Positions 11,691 to 23,810 are shown, numbered from the stretch's first letter. The stretch is DNA of 64,000 nt from Larimichthys crocea (GCF_000972845.2 NC_040025.1:23721846-23785845), one strand, 5' to 3'. Numbers and translations: made by a program. Notes: generated by a model not told the origin, from the letters alone.

Positions 11691-11755
11691 ACTGTTCTTA
11701 TTTTCAGGTGATTATACACTAATAAATATTATTAATCTTACACACTGGATCTTTA
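11691..11755. mobile_element. Terminal fragment of a TTAA-type MITE
   Basis: Carries GGTGATTATACACTAAT (11707-11723), shared with 6786-6802, and an end resembling TTAATCTTACACACTGGATC. Only one end is present. Confidence 0.5.
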
Positions 11756-14454
11756 ATTGTGACAAGAGTTAACCAGCAAAAAGGATCCATGCATGATACT
11801 CTACATGCACCAGAAACTAAATGAATAAATGGTTCATATGTCAATATTTCTGTGGTGATGTGAAAGTGTGATTATTTGGTTTGCAGTATTAAAAATGACC
11901 TGTTCCATACTCGTGTGGACTAGACAAACACCAGCCGCTTCATGAAGTACTCCTGTACAATGTAATGTGATCCAATACAGCAGCTCTGCTATGACTCCTT
12001 TACAAAGACAACAATATTCAGTTTTGACTGACACTGTCAAAGAGGTATTCATTGAACTATATGTTTATTATGGATGTAGTTTACAGAGGTGTTGAAGTGG
12101 ACTGCATCATATTAAGAGGTGTTTAAAATATTCTGTCCACGACATAAATGAGAGGGACAGAATACACCACTACTAGCCCAGATGATGTTAATAATAATCA
12201 TACAGTTGAATTATTACCTTTCTAACAGTGAGCTGCTTACATCACAGCATCCTTTCATTTATGGGAGTGCCAGTGTCTTCATGTTGTCACAATGGAGCTA
12301 AGTTGCTATAGATGGCTACCTGGCTCCATCTAGTGTAAGTTATCTGTCATTGCACTCCTGCTCAGCACCCTGGAGAGCTCCATGTGTAGAAGCCTGCAGT
12401 GCTGATGAACAAACCGGAACAACACCCAGCTGGGCAATGGCAGTCTTTTTACAGGGTGCAGTCACCAGAGAGGAAACTGTTACAAAACCCTGAAAGTTCC
12501 AAGAGACACAGTCGGTAGCATTCGGTTTAAACCTCCTGCTTCAGCAGCAAACCTTCCTGGGTGTGGAACCAAGAGCTACATTTCTCCACCAACACCTGAG
12601 GACAAAACACTGCATTATTGCCAAAGAGCTGCGGAAGGCGTCAACACACGACCACAAACCTCGCCATACTCCATTCTTGCATTCTGCATGAATTGGTGAA
12701 CTTGACTTTATACATCAATCACAATAAAATAATCAAATAAGTTATTGTATTGACACCGTTGATACAAATAACACAGCAATTATAAAACCAACTAACAGCT
12801 ATATCCATGAAAAATAGTTACAGACTGCCAGAGGTGCTGCTGTGTAGGTTGATGTATTTAAAATCACAGAAATAGAAACTCTTCCACCTGCATATTTCTT
12901 TGATTGGCTTAAAAAGGTTAAAACGCTCCCAGCAAGAGTTACGGCTGCCTCTCTGCTGACACTGCTGAGATGGACACAAAATAACAAACTAACAGCTAAC
13001 ATGAATACTGACAGGCAAGTCTTATATGGAAGTGGTAAATAAAAAGAAAGTTAACTGACAGCTGAGAGATGAAAAGAAAATTACATTACTGTACTCACCA
13101 AGTTGCTGTCCTTTTTTCTGCAGCTGCTACTCTCTGTGCTGAAGTGCTGTGGAAAACACACAAAGAAATTTGGTTTGACATAATCAACATTGCAGTAGTG
13201 TAACAAGCTGCTTCCAAATATGGCAGCAATTCAGTGTGACCAAACACTATCTAAATTCACAAGTTAGACAATACACAAAAGCACCTGACACCCAACACAG
13301 AAATTGGACAGAATAAGGTACACAGTGAAGAAACAGGTGTGAAGGGCTGTCATCTCACTGCTTTGTTCACAAGACGCTGCCTGGACAACAAAAGTCATTC
13401 TGAAATCTTTAAGGAAAAAATTCTTCATTACTTTTTGTGTATTTTTGTGGCCAGTTGTTCTGTCAGTTATGATATTGTACTCCCTTGATCTCTGTGTCCT
13501 GAGAACATTGCAGATCTCAGAACGCAGCAATATTCCTAAAAATAGGTCTGATGGGAAAGAAAACTGAGCAGTCAGATGCTCAGATAGGTTGGAAAGAAAT
13601 TGACATTTTATGAAAGTTTTTCTTTAAATTGTGCTTTGGACATAGGTCCATTACAAATCCATGAGAGAGCAGTGCGATTCCAAAGAGAAAGGAGGGAGTT
13701 GTATAGATTATTCTAATGTAGTGCCTATGAAGTAGAGTGAAGTATGATTTGTGGTCACAGTTGTCTCAGTACTTCATAAAGAATCAATCCACTTCCTTTG
13801 AGTGAAATGTCTCAACACATGCTGGATAGCTTGCAATAAAACAAGAATTCATGTTCAGCTCAAGATGAATTGTAAAAAATTTGCTGATGATCTGACTGAG
13901 TATTTCATCGTGCAGTTCTACCTTTATGTTTATCAAATGTTCAGAAATAACAGGAAAATACATAGTTATCTTAGAGTGGATAACATATAGGAACATATGC
14001 ATGTATACTGCACATAACTATCCATTCAATATTCACTTCTCTGCACCATTTTTATTGTTTACAACTGACTTTTATCAAAATTGTTGCTCATTAGTGCTTT
14101 TTATTTAAACATATTTAAATGCTTGTATACATAATACTTTTGTCTATTCTTTCTCTTTATTTTTTCATCTCTGCTGTTACGTCTTTCAGGCTTTCAGTGG
14201 CTGTGTGAAGAGGCCTGAAGAGGAAACCTGAACTAGAGAACTAGTTTTGACTTCTGGCACAATTTGAGGGACTTCTAATGGTAAAATAAGACACTTCAAA
14301 CCCTGATCATTGGGGCCATTTCTCTCACATGCACCACACTGTACTGTTCCAGCACACTGCTCAATATCACCAGTGGTTATGGCGATATAGTATCTCACTT
14401 CATCGCTTGATGTTTTTGTCTCTTTTCCAGCAGATGGCACTATTAACAAAGAGT
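11756..14454. other. No gene or mobile element recognised
   Basis: About 2.7 kb of AT-rich sequence with scattered short open frames lacking domain motifs. No paired inverted repeats, arrays or RNA genes were seen. Confidence 0.4.
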
Positions 14455-14457
14455 GTT

Positions 14458-14491
<34 letters not shown>
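14455..14491. repeat. (GT)n microsatellite
   Basis: GT array with TTGT interruptions at its left end. Confidence 0.95.
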
Positions 14492-14494
<3 letters not shown>

Positions 14495-14824
14495 CAGGGT
14501 ATGTAGAAATGACACACATGATTCCTGCAGACAGGAACAGACTACACTGACAAGCAGGTAGACAAAAAAAGTCCACTGCAGACAGACAGTCCACAGACAC
14601 ACAGTCCACTTGATGAGAAAGAGGCTTTCGTATTTGCAGAACTCATATTTCATCATTTACTGTTTGACTCATCTTCCTAATCAACCGGGTTTTCTACATA
14701 TACACAGGTAAAAGCAGATCGTCACCATCTGCTAGCGCACACACAACACCCAAGCAACCCACACAAACACCCACATAGTCAAGCTTGGCAAGAACAGCAT
14801 GTTTGCACCATGTTTGATTAGGAG

Positions 14825-14825
14825 T

Positions 14826-14885
<60 letters not shown>
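14825..14885. repeat. (GT)n microsatellite
   Basis: About 60 bp of uninterrupted GT. Confidence 0.97.
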
Positions 14886-14886
<1 letters not shown>

Positions 14887-15064
14887 ACGTGTGCTTGACT
14901 GAGTGTGTTGATTTGTGTCAGGCTTTGCCCATCTGCCAACAGACCCTCCCTGAAATCTGCTGTCCCTGCATTTCACTCGCACAAACACACATGTACAAAC
15001 ACTTGGAGGGGGTCCAGAGACGGCAGCAACTAGATTTATGTTGATCAATGATCCTGGCACAAAG

Positions 15065-15620
15065 GGAGCATCGTGGCTCAGTGGTTAGCATTGTCTCTTC
15101 ACAGCAGAGAAGGTTCCGAGTTTGAGTCCATGGTATGACCCAGGGTCATAATTTTGATTTTTTTTTTTGTCTTGATGTGTGTTTTTTTCTGTGCTGTTGG
15201 TCCTCCCTGCTGAGGAGGGTCATGGTGCTACCACCCTTAGGGTCTCTCTCTCCAGGTGCTGTTCCTCCCTGCCTGAGGGTGGTGCTATCACCATTGGTGT
15301 TTCTCCATGTGCTGGCTACCGATTGGTGAATGGACTGGTGAAGCTGCTATAAATGGTCACCACTTGAGACATTCGCTCTCTTTTCTTGACCCTACTCCCA
15401 ACTGCACCAGGCTATGTTGCATTGTATTGTATTGTGTTGTGTTGTGTTGTGTTGTGTGAACTTGTACTTGTACTTGGTATTGTCTGCTGAGTCAGCTGAG
15501 GTCTTTCCATGTCGAGTTTCTGTTGCTTCCATGTGTCTGTGTGGATTTCCTCCTACAGTTCAAGGCAGGTCAGCCAAACTGGACACTCAAAATTTACCTT
15601 ACAGTGAGTTTAAATATGTG
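15065..15620 (+). mobile_element. tRNA-headed SINE-like repeat split by an insertion
   Basis: The head at 15065-15145 has GTGGCTCAGTGGTTAGCA and a B-box-like GTTCCGAGTTTGAGTCC, as in a widespread fish repeat. The body resumes at about 15497-15620 with CATGTGTCTGTGTGGATTTC and a following ACAGTTCAAGGCAGGTCAGC-like phrase. About 350 bp lies between the two halves and ends in a (TTGTG)n run, so another element appears to have landed inside. Boundaries are approximate and I found no clean TSD. Confidence 0.5.
15146..15480 (+). mobile_element. Unclassified insertion with (TTGTG)n tail
   Basis: It sits between the two halves of the SINE-like repeat. Internal CTCCCTGC..GAGG phrases recur twice (about 15205-15235 and 15262-15285). 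It ends with a pentamer run at 15420-15458, the kind of simple tail seen on retroposed elements. No coding motif was seen. Confidence 0.35.
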
Positions 15621-15744
15621 TCACCAAAAACAGGGCTGTATTACAGAAAAGCAGGGGCAGGGATTACCATTAGTGTGTTTGCAGATTCACATGCAGGTTC
15701 AGAAATCATGGAAGTTGTTATGCAATTTTTTAAGAAAAACCCTT

Positions 15745-16165
15745 GAATAAGGAGGACTGTATTCAAAGTTTAAGTTGAATTTATTATTCTTGTACAAGAA
15801 TGAGCGTTTAACAGTGCAACACACAAAAGGGGTTACAGAGAAAAGGCTCCCTCAGGAGCTCTAACCGTTGGTTCTTATACAATTTTCTTAAAATGGGCTG
15901 TCTCGGACACCTCCCCACTGACAATTTCCTTTTTTGGTTTTCCGCTCAGTAATGAACATTATGTTTGTTGTCCAAAATGACACCTCCCTTAACCTGTCTC
16001 TCTTGTCCTTGAACTATTTTTTTTAATCATCTCTCCCTGCCAGCCTCAGTAAACACATGCCAGATAAGGGGAGTGGACGAGATATGTAAAAGACAGAAAA
16101 CACACACACTCTATAAGAGTTCAAACATCTGCACCCCAGTATACTCCTTATTTTTATAACAAAAG
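15745..16165 (-). mobile_element. Possible solo LTR
   Basis: Read on the minus strand it has a TATAAGAA box (near 15877-15884), then about 80 bp on an AATAAA signal near 15780-15786, a layout typical of an LTR promoter-R-polyadenylation region. A CA dinucleotide could close the 3' edge near 15744. I could not find a matching 4-6 bp TSD, internal coding sequence or primer-binding site. Alternatives are an unrelated MITE or unique sequence. Confidence 0.35.
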
Positions 16166-16599
16166 TTTTGGTTCTGAGATGACCCTCTGAACACACAAAG
16201 AAATCTTAATATTTAGTGACAGACAGAAAGAAAGAGAGCAGGGTGCAAAAAAAAAGATAAGACTCTGTTAAGCAAACTTTAGAGGCAGTGCAACTCCATA
16301 AACAGGTACAAAGTCAGTGTAATTAGACACACACCCAGGAGGCACAAATTGACAAAGGCACATTTGTGCATACTAATGTGTTTCAATGTTTCAACTTAGC
16401 TAAACACAAATAAACACAAAGGCACCCATACAAAATGACAGTGCTGACCAGATTACAGTCTGTTCAGCTGGTATGTTAGCTGTCTGGGGCAAATCAACAT
16501 GGAGTGCACAAACTATGCAGTGGTCAAAGACGTGCAAGTAACACAGCATGAAAATTTGTCTGTACATGGACAGCAGCTTTGTGTTCTGTCTGAACACAA
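16166..16599. other. No gene recognised
   Basis: Unremarkable AT-rich sequence between the LTR-like segment and the repeat shared with 4.9 kb. Confidence 0.4.
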
Positions 16600-16870
16600 C
16601 TTCAGAGATTAACGGGCTAACTTCAGCACAGCAGACCTTTAAGCTACTTTTGATGCAAGCAGAACATGAACTAACAGCAGCTACAGCTGTCAGCAGTTTA
16701 CTTCACTGTCCATCAGGAAACTCTGTAAATCACAGAGAGTTGAGGTGGAGCAGCCAGAGGACATCAGAGGGAAAACCAGAAAACATTTTCTCCATAAGAT
16801 ATGATCCAGTTTCACCAAAATCAGTCAAATAGTTGGTGGTGTGTGACTTAGTGCTGTAAAGTGTTACATA
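16600..16870 (+). repeat. Partial copy of the 4356-5236 MITE
   Basis: Shares long phrases with 4840-5090, for example CCATCAGGAAACTCTGTAAA and TCAGTCAAATAGTTGGTGGT, in the same orientation. Neither terminal inverted repeat is recognisable, so this is an internal relic. Confidence 0.7.
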
Positions 16871-18859
16871 CATCACATGGGTGATTGTACAAAGAGCACA
16901 AAGTTACATATGACAAACACACTATTCACCTTATTACAAGTCATGTCGCATCAGCATGATTTTAAATCTGATTTTTATTTAAAAATGAGATGTAATACTG
17001 ATGTCCTGTGTGACATATACGCTGAAGTTGTTGCATAATAAAAAAGTAGTCAGAGGTGGAATGAAGAAAAAGTTTCTGGAGCATGACATGAAGTGGGGGT
17101 ATGGCATAGTATGGCACAAAGGGTTATAGAAAAGCTGTCCCATACCTCACCCACACATGCTGTTCTTAAAACAGAAAGATAAGACTTGTGGCAGCAGTAT
17201 AGATCTGATTGTGTGACTTAGTTCTGGATTCTCTCTGTCCTTATAAGACTCTGGCATCGACATGAATATGTAACCTGATTGTTATAAAAGTCTGTCCATA
17301 GAAAGAGTCAACCGTTATGTTGACTGATATTTCACTGCCTAATCTCACCCATGCTAGATAGGATGATATTTCAGTAACCATGCACTTGTCTTTGAAAAGC
17401 ACTGTGAATTCCCTTGTTGCTGAAAGGTGCAATACAAACAAAGTTACCTTACGTTGCCCTGTTAACTGCAACTGCCACTAAACACAGTGTTTCATTTTCA
17501 GTAATTCCTTTACAGAGTGGGTAAGAGATTCTTTCTCCTTGGCTGAAAAGATTTTCAGGTTAAATAAGAAGGAAATTCTAGTTACTGAGGAAGCTGAATG
17601 GAAAGTAAATTGACCCTCAACCTCTTTTGGATGAGTCCATTTGCAGACATGGAGCAGTGCCAGCATCTCTCTCTGAGCTCTAAAATGAATCTCATCCATC
17701 TCTCATCTCCTTCAATCACTCTCTCATTTTTTTCCCTCTCTCATTCAATTCCTATCTATTTTTTCTGCTTTGTACTGCACTGGATGTCATCAAGGTGATA
17801 TGATACATCAATTCAGGACAGTTTAGACACATTATGGGATGAACAGTGGTAGTTAAAAGAATAACCCTGTAGCAATAGTGTAATTTAAAGGTCTCAGCAC
17901 TGCACCCATGCATGCTGCATCTTCTCTGGAAACTCATGGTATCTACAACCATAGATGAAGCTAACAAAGATGGTCTGTCCATTTAATGCAGCATATCTCA
18001 ACAGCTATCGGACAAACTGCAAGAGATTTACAACATCAACAACAAAACTACAGTGTTTATATGTCATCCAATGTTATCCTACCAACATCTTCATTCATTT
18101 GACTGTTCAGAAAGTAGTCTTGGTTCTTTTTCAATTTGTCCTCATAGATGTACTAGATTTAGTTCATCACATAGTAAAATAAGTCCAAGCCAAGTAGACA
18201 GAACTCATACTGGACTAATATTCTCCCAAATTCATGAAGATTCACTAATTCATTCATAATGATCAACAACCTGATACAGCAGCAGACTAGACTATGTCTT
18301 GATTGCATTGCTTTATTGAATGTATTTTTAAGCCTAACCCAATAGACTCTGTAACATTAGTGTGTCCAAGAGAGAAAGGGAAAGGGGTCGGTGAGGGAGA
18401 GGCTTCAGGATTGTATTTGGTTTTGATGCAAAACAGTTTATTAGTCGTCTTACTATTCCAGAATGTGAAAAAAAGAAAAAGAAAAAGCCGTACAGACATC
18501 TGTCAGCCAACACAGAGACAAAACTTCAAGGTTCATGGCTCAGTTATTTCTCATTCTACAACAGGATTGCACAAAATTTAAGTTGTAGTCCCAGAGAAAA
18601 GAATTGTCCCTTCCCCGCAGGATTGTTGCTAAGATGGATATTGCTTTGAATATCCTTTGAACTCACAGGCACCTCACCTCACTGAGCCTTCCTGTCCTGG
18701 GCCGTTCCACATTCCATGACAAATTGTTTGTTGTTTCCAGTAGTGTGCCTTCTTTTTTCTTAAATGAATGATCAGCTCTTTGGATTCAAACCTTCACACT
18801 AGAAGGCGGGGTGATCTCCAATCAGCATTGTCTGTGAGGAAGTTCAATATAATAATAGT
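16871..18859. other. No gene or mobile element recognised
   Basis: About 2 kb with only short open frames and no domain motifs, arrays or paired ends. Confidence 0.4.
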
Positions 18860-19830
18860 GCAAATTTTGCCTGTCAGTTTCATTGGGGAGATTGTGTTGA
18901 ATGCTGAGCTGAAATCAACAGACAACATTTAAATGTAAGTGTTGTTATTTTCAAGGTATGTGAAGACTGATTGGAGATCAGTAGGAAGGGCATCCTCTGT
19001 AGATCTACTGGCTCTGAATATAAACTTGTGAGGGTCCAGACTGGCTGGGAGGTTGTTTTTGATGTGCTGGCGAACCAGTTTCTCAAAGCTCTTTATCAGA
19101 CTGCCACAAGGCAGCAGTCTAGACTAGACACTGCAGACCTTTTTACAGTAGGTACAGGGAAGATGGTGGAAACACTCTCATCTAACAGTGATGTTAAAAG
19201 TCAGCTAGCTAACTGGTACGTGTTCTTAGTACATGGACAGGGCCCAGCAGCTTTGCTCATACTCACTCTCATCAGGCTTTTTTCTTACATCCACTGTGGA
19301 TACTGAGAGTAGCTGGTCTTCTTCAGATGGAGTCAACTTAACAGCTGACTCTTTGTTGAGAGATCCAAGTGAGCACAGAATGTGTTAAAATCATCTGGAA
19401 CATGCTGTACACACTTCTCTGTAGCCTGAGACATTCTGGATTGCCTGCCACGTGTCTTTGGTGTTGTTGGAGTTGAGGTTTGTGCTTCGCTCCTTTGATG
19501 CCAGCTTCTAGTTTCACTTCCTTGTCACCTGAGTGAAAGGCAGCTGTTTTGGCTCTGGATAAAGGATTCACCTGCCTTTATCCAGGCTTTCTGCTTGAGA
19601 ACTGATTGTATTGTCTTCATGATTTCCACATCATCAACACATTGTTGATGTATGGTGTCAGTGATGATGCGGTTATCCTGTGTAACAGAATCTCCGAACA
19701 TGCATTCAGAACAGTCCCACACAGCTGCTGTAGCTTCATCTGTCCACGCTTTAACCATTTTTCTGATGGTTTGCTAGGAGGAGGCAAGCAGGAGAGGGGG
19801 GTAAATATGGTCTAGTAGACCGATATGGGG
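18860..19830 (-). pseudogene. Rex1/Babar-like LINE relic
   Basis: Minus-strand frames give, in order, the endonuclease-RT linker (VKAWTDEATAAVWDC, then IHQQCVDDVEIMKTIQSV at 19525-19758), the start of the RT (MSKAAGPC-like text near 19190-19260), and the fingers to motif A (SLDPHK..RSTEDALPTDL and MLSVDFSSAFNTISP-like text near 18885-19090), spread over several frames. Stops, frameshifts and small deletions are frequent, so it is old and inactive. The segment after motif A is missing. Homologous relics lie at 23040-23250, 30520-30790 and 51395-52760. Confidence 0.75.
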
Positions 19831-20360
19831 GCAGGTTTCTAACAGCTAGGCCTTCTCATGTAAACATGGTCTTGGGTGTTGTTTCCCTTGGTGGACCTGT
19901 TGGTGGAATTAAGGTAAAAGAGTTCTGAGATCTGTTTGATTCAAATCATCAGCTACAATAAAAAAAAAACAGCCATCCAGTTGTTTTGTCGTCTGATTGC
20001 TGATGACTTCATACAGTTTCTGTAGTGCATTTTATGAGTTTGCATCAGTCAGAAATGTAAATAAGAGCAACAAAAACATTTCTCTGGGCAGATAATATAG
20101 CCAGTACAGTAACATTAAAAATTCAACATCTGGGAAACATTGTCCATCAACCTTGATGACATTTGAGCTCCAACTGTACCACAGCTTTGAGTTCTGTTTG
20201 TGTGGAAAGTGGTCACAGTAGTGCATCTGGAGGCTGTTGGACCTTTCTGCTGGTGCCTTCTTATTTTTCAGCTTCTCTCAAGCTCTTCTTCCTGCTTCAT
20301 GTATTCTACACAAACATTCTGAACAACACATTTTCATCTGGAAAACTGACTCATTCTCAA
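19831..20360. other. No gene recognised
   Basis: Unremarkable sequence leading into the GT array; an A-run lies at about 19960. Confidence 0.4.

Positions 20361-20405
<45 letters not shown>
20361..20405. repeat. (GT)n microsatellite
   Basis: About 45 bp of uninterrupted GT. Confidence 0.97.
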
Positions 20406-20406
<1 letters not shown>

Positions 20407-20885
20407 GAAAGCAGGTCAGTATTTAGAAGCTGCTTGTGGTCTAACTGTGTGTCCCTGAGTCTGACTGAGCTGGCAGATGGCGCAAGCCTGAAGACACACA
20501 CAAATACACACTGTAAAGTTTGGATTCATTGTGAGAGTCTTCATTGAATTACCCTCAGCCTGACCCAAGTGCATTATCATGTCAGCTAGGAAGAATGTCA
20601 AGATCATGGGTCCAGTTGAATAGTCTATTTTTCCTAACCAAGTAAAATGACCTGGAAGTATTAATGCAGTCATGATAACAGCTGTTTGAATTCTCTAAAT
20701 GTTGGAGTGGACAGGAGGGTGAGCAACCATTCTGACTCTGACACATCATTTTACTCTGAAAGGTGGACAATATTTCTTTATTATTTAAATTCTTACCACA
20801 GATGGTAAGACCTCGTGTCTTTCTCCATATCAGGCTCATTTGGATTTTTTTTCTCAAATAGTGAGTAGGAGGGTAACAACACTGA
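20406..20885. other. No gene recognised
   Basis: Left flank of the GC-rich MITE; the TGA at 20883-20885 is its left target-site copy. Confidence 0.4.
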
Positions 20886-21573
20886 CACGGGACTCACACC
20901 GAACGCGGAACGGAAGCGGAACGGAAGCGGAACGGTACTTTGCCCGGCGTCAACTCACACCGGACGCGGATCAGCCGCGGAACGGCAGCGGACCGAGCCG
21001 GCCGTATTCACGCGAGATCACGAGATCACGCGAGAATCCTGGACGTACGCGAGACCCCGCGTATAAACAGTGTATAAAAAAACAACAACAACAAACAGCT
21101 GACTTTGCTTCTCCGACGTGGAGGAGATTATAAAAAGCATCTGTTATGTCATAAATGATTGTGTGTTGTTCCACTTCAACAATTAGTCTCTCGTTGAGAC
21201 CCTTTGATCGATCTTTGATCACCTGGTGCCACCGGTTATGACGTCACGTTGATGTGAAGTTGTAAAAAGCTACAAGAACTGTGTATTGTGGAAGTTTATT
21301 ACGTTGATTCAAGGCCCGGTTTCCTGTCTGGTGCGCAGTGCTCTGTTGAAATTTACGAGGTTTAGCCGTGGCTCGCGGAAGAAATAGAAATCCTGCGGAA
21401 AGCTCGCGCCGTGGCGCGGAGAGCCGCTTCTGGGACGCTTCTGATCCGCGTCTGAACCGCGCCCGGTGTGAGTGCTCTCATTGACTAGACTGGATTCTAT
21501 TTGCTACGGTGACCGCGGCGGTACCGTTCCGCTTCCGTTCCGCTTCCGTTCCGCGTCCGGTGTGAGTTGGCCT
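20886..21573. mobile_element. GC-rich TNA-flanked MITE, copy 1 (688 bp)
   Basis: Flanked by TGA on both sides (20883-20885, 21574-21576). Terminal inverted repeats share ACTCACACCGRACGCGGAAC, then a run of GCGGAACGGAA-type subterminal repeats. The sister copy at 39640-40239 is flanked by TAA on both sides. A three-base TWA/TNA duplication points to the PIF/Harbinger group, but the terminal bases do not match a family I know. It is much richer in CpG than the neighbouring DNA and has no transposase ORF. Relative to the sister it holds about 120 bp extra around 21060-21178. Confidence 0.75.
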
Positions 21574-21576
21574 TGA

Positions 21577-22657
21577 CTGTATGACCACTGTTCATACTTA
21601 ACTTTACCTTCATGTGCAGGACACCTTTTAAAGAGTAACTCCACACTGTTTTCATTTACTGGGACATTCCAGCTATTGAAACTGGTCTCCAGGCATTTGT
21701 TGAAATACAAAAACAAACAGTCTATGCTCAGTTTCTTTCACTGATTAGTTACTATCAAGCATAATTCCCTTTAGGAGTAATACAATATCTTTTCAGCTCA
21801 TCCTCATTACAAAACTGGTTCACGACTGCTGAGTGTTTGGTGCAATGAAACTGATGTTTATGCACATGTAGATGGAGGCATACACATTCACATGCAGAAT
21901 TGTTTCATTATCGCTGAAGGAAACGGAGGTGTGTCTGTGTTTCTTTGATTGCATTGACCTATTTTCCAAGTAGCAGTTCCATTAAATAATGAATTGGTCT
22001 GAATAAGTCTGCAGGGGCCTGAGCAGACCCAAACAAACTACAATATGTCAGTTAGTTTGGTTGGTACCTGTATAAAATGCCAGGCTTCTTCCTATTATAG
22101 GGTCCAACTGCAGTTTCTACAAATGATAGGAAATGAATGAACTCATTTATATTGCCATTTTCCGTTCAGTATCAGCATTCAGTGCTGAAACACTAGAAGA
22201 ACTAGGGGCAACTTCTTGGCCACTGTCCGATTGCTGGCTAACAAAATGGACGAGACAAAAGTCCTCTCAGAAAAGGCTAAAGAACTGCTGTGTACTGGTG
22301 CGTACAGACAGATGGCTCAGTAGCACCATCAGTAGCAGAATGCACAGTCTTCTGCGCTGACAGGACAGTGGACTCCAACAAGACCTGTGGGGGTGTGTTG
22401 TTATTGTGGTTGTTCCGGTGTGGAACACCACTACATACCTGTTTATTGTGTTGGCGTTCGCTACAGCCCACAGTAGTCTTTGTTCGAGTTGAGAATAAAG
22501 ACCAGCTAAACCAGTTTGCGCTAACCAGGGTTGCTACAATAATAAGATCACTTCAAGGCATTGCTCTACTGATCTTGAGTTGATTCAGTGCTCGTTTACC
22601 TGCAGAGGGAATTCATGGCCATTGCCATTACCACTTTGAACATCCTCCACATGCTAA
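21577..22657. other. No gene recognised
   Basis: About 1.1 kb without a recognisable element. Short open frames at 22133-22360 and 22290-22583 have no family motif that I know. Confidence 0.4.
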
Positions 22658-22995
22658 TAAGAAGAGATACTTTACTAATCCCTCAACGGGGAAATTCTTT
22701 TTTCACTCTGTTTTATTTACATGCATTTTTAACCCAGAACACACACATGCAATACAAGGGCTCATAGACGTGCAATATGGAGACAGATGGTGGAGTGATG
22801 GGCAGCCACCAGAGCAGCGCCCTGCGAGCAAATGGAGGGGCGCCTTGCTCAAGGGCACCTCAGCAGTGCCCAGGAGGTGAGCTGGCACCTCTCCAGCTAC
22901 CAGTCCACCTTCCATATTTTGGTCCATGCTGGACTTGAACCGGCCACCTTCTGCTTCCCAAGCCAAGTCCCTATGGACTGAGGTACTGCCGCCCC
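22658..22995 (-). mobile_element. tRNA-headed SINE (reverse)
   Basis: On the minus strand it starts GGGGCGGCAGTACCTCAG and has a good B-box GGTTCAAGTCC (22931-22941). A conserved body follows that includes GCCCTTGAGCAAGGCGCC (about 22839-22857). The 3' part ends with the common fish retroposon tail phrase AATTTCCCCGTTGAGGGATT then AGTAAAGTATC. An open frame of 138 codons across it is fortuitous. No clear TSD was found. Confidence 0.75.
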
Positions 22996-23009
22996 TTAAT
23001 GCTAAGGTA

Positions 23010-23260
23010 GCAGGAGACAACAGATCAAACAATCCTTTTATTATAGGTTGGATTTCAACCCTGACCTCAGTACTGCACTGCCTACATTTCACTAACATGT
23101 TCCCTTCCTTCCAACACACCCGTTACAGTGTCCTCATAAAACAGGTCAAGGCAGCAGTTAAGAAAATCACTGTCTGGCCTGATGGAGCAGTCTCTGAACT
23201 CCAGGACTGTATTGATGAACACTGACTGGATTATGTTTGCACCCATGTCTTGCATACAGA
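23010..23260 (+). pseudogene. Rex1-like LINE scrap (endonuclease-RT linker)
   Basis: The frame ending at 23225 contains VLIKQVKAAVKKITVWPDGA then VSELQDCIDEHTDWIMF (the last words run past a stop). This matches the linker motif seen at 19525-19758, where the text is VKAWTDEATAAVWDC. No EN or RT catalytic motif survives. It directly abuts the SINE on its left. Confidence 0.6.
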
Positions 23261-23700
23261 CCTAAATAAATAAATAAATATAAATAAATACATATCAACT
23301 GTGCTATCTTACATTAACTTTTGCACTGATGCTGCCTACTTCCTGAAAATTCTCCCCATTTTCTACGGCAGCTCCACTGAGCTCTCGAGCAGCTACATCT
23401 CAGTGTTGTACCAGGTGGCCCAGCTTAAAGCCATAAAAAGACATTTAGCATAAATACAGCCTACACAGAGATCTCAGGATCAGCAGAGATCCCACCCACA
23501 CAAACCACAGCCTGTTCTCCTCCTGTCCTCTGAGAGGCGCTGCATGAGCTCCAGAGCCCAACCCATCTGAACCTGGCTACCCACTGAACTTATGTGATGA
23601 CTACTGAAAAAAATTACCTTTTGAGTTAGGATGATTCTGTTACACAATAACCATGTTGAACTTGCGAGACTCAACAGCCATGTTGCCTTCCATCACACAG
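23261..23700. other. No gene; short AAAT array
   Basis: A short (AAAT)n run lies at 23262-23290. The rest may be further decayed LINE sequence but I cannot support that. Confidence 0.35.
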
Positions 23701-23723
23701 CTCTCTCTCTCTCTCTCTTTCTT

Positions 23724-23767
<44 letters not shown>

Positions 23768-23791
23768 TCTCCCTCTCTCTCTCTCTCTCTG
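23701..23791. repeat. (CT)n microsatellite
   Basis: CT array with TTTC and CCCT interruptions. Confidence 0.95.
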
Positions 23792-23810
23792 ACAGATATG
23801 GCGTTGGCCT

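Noticed and set aside
22703..23119. 138-aa minus-strand ORF
   Set aside because: Spans a tRNA-headed SINE and its junction with a LINE scrap.
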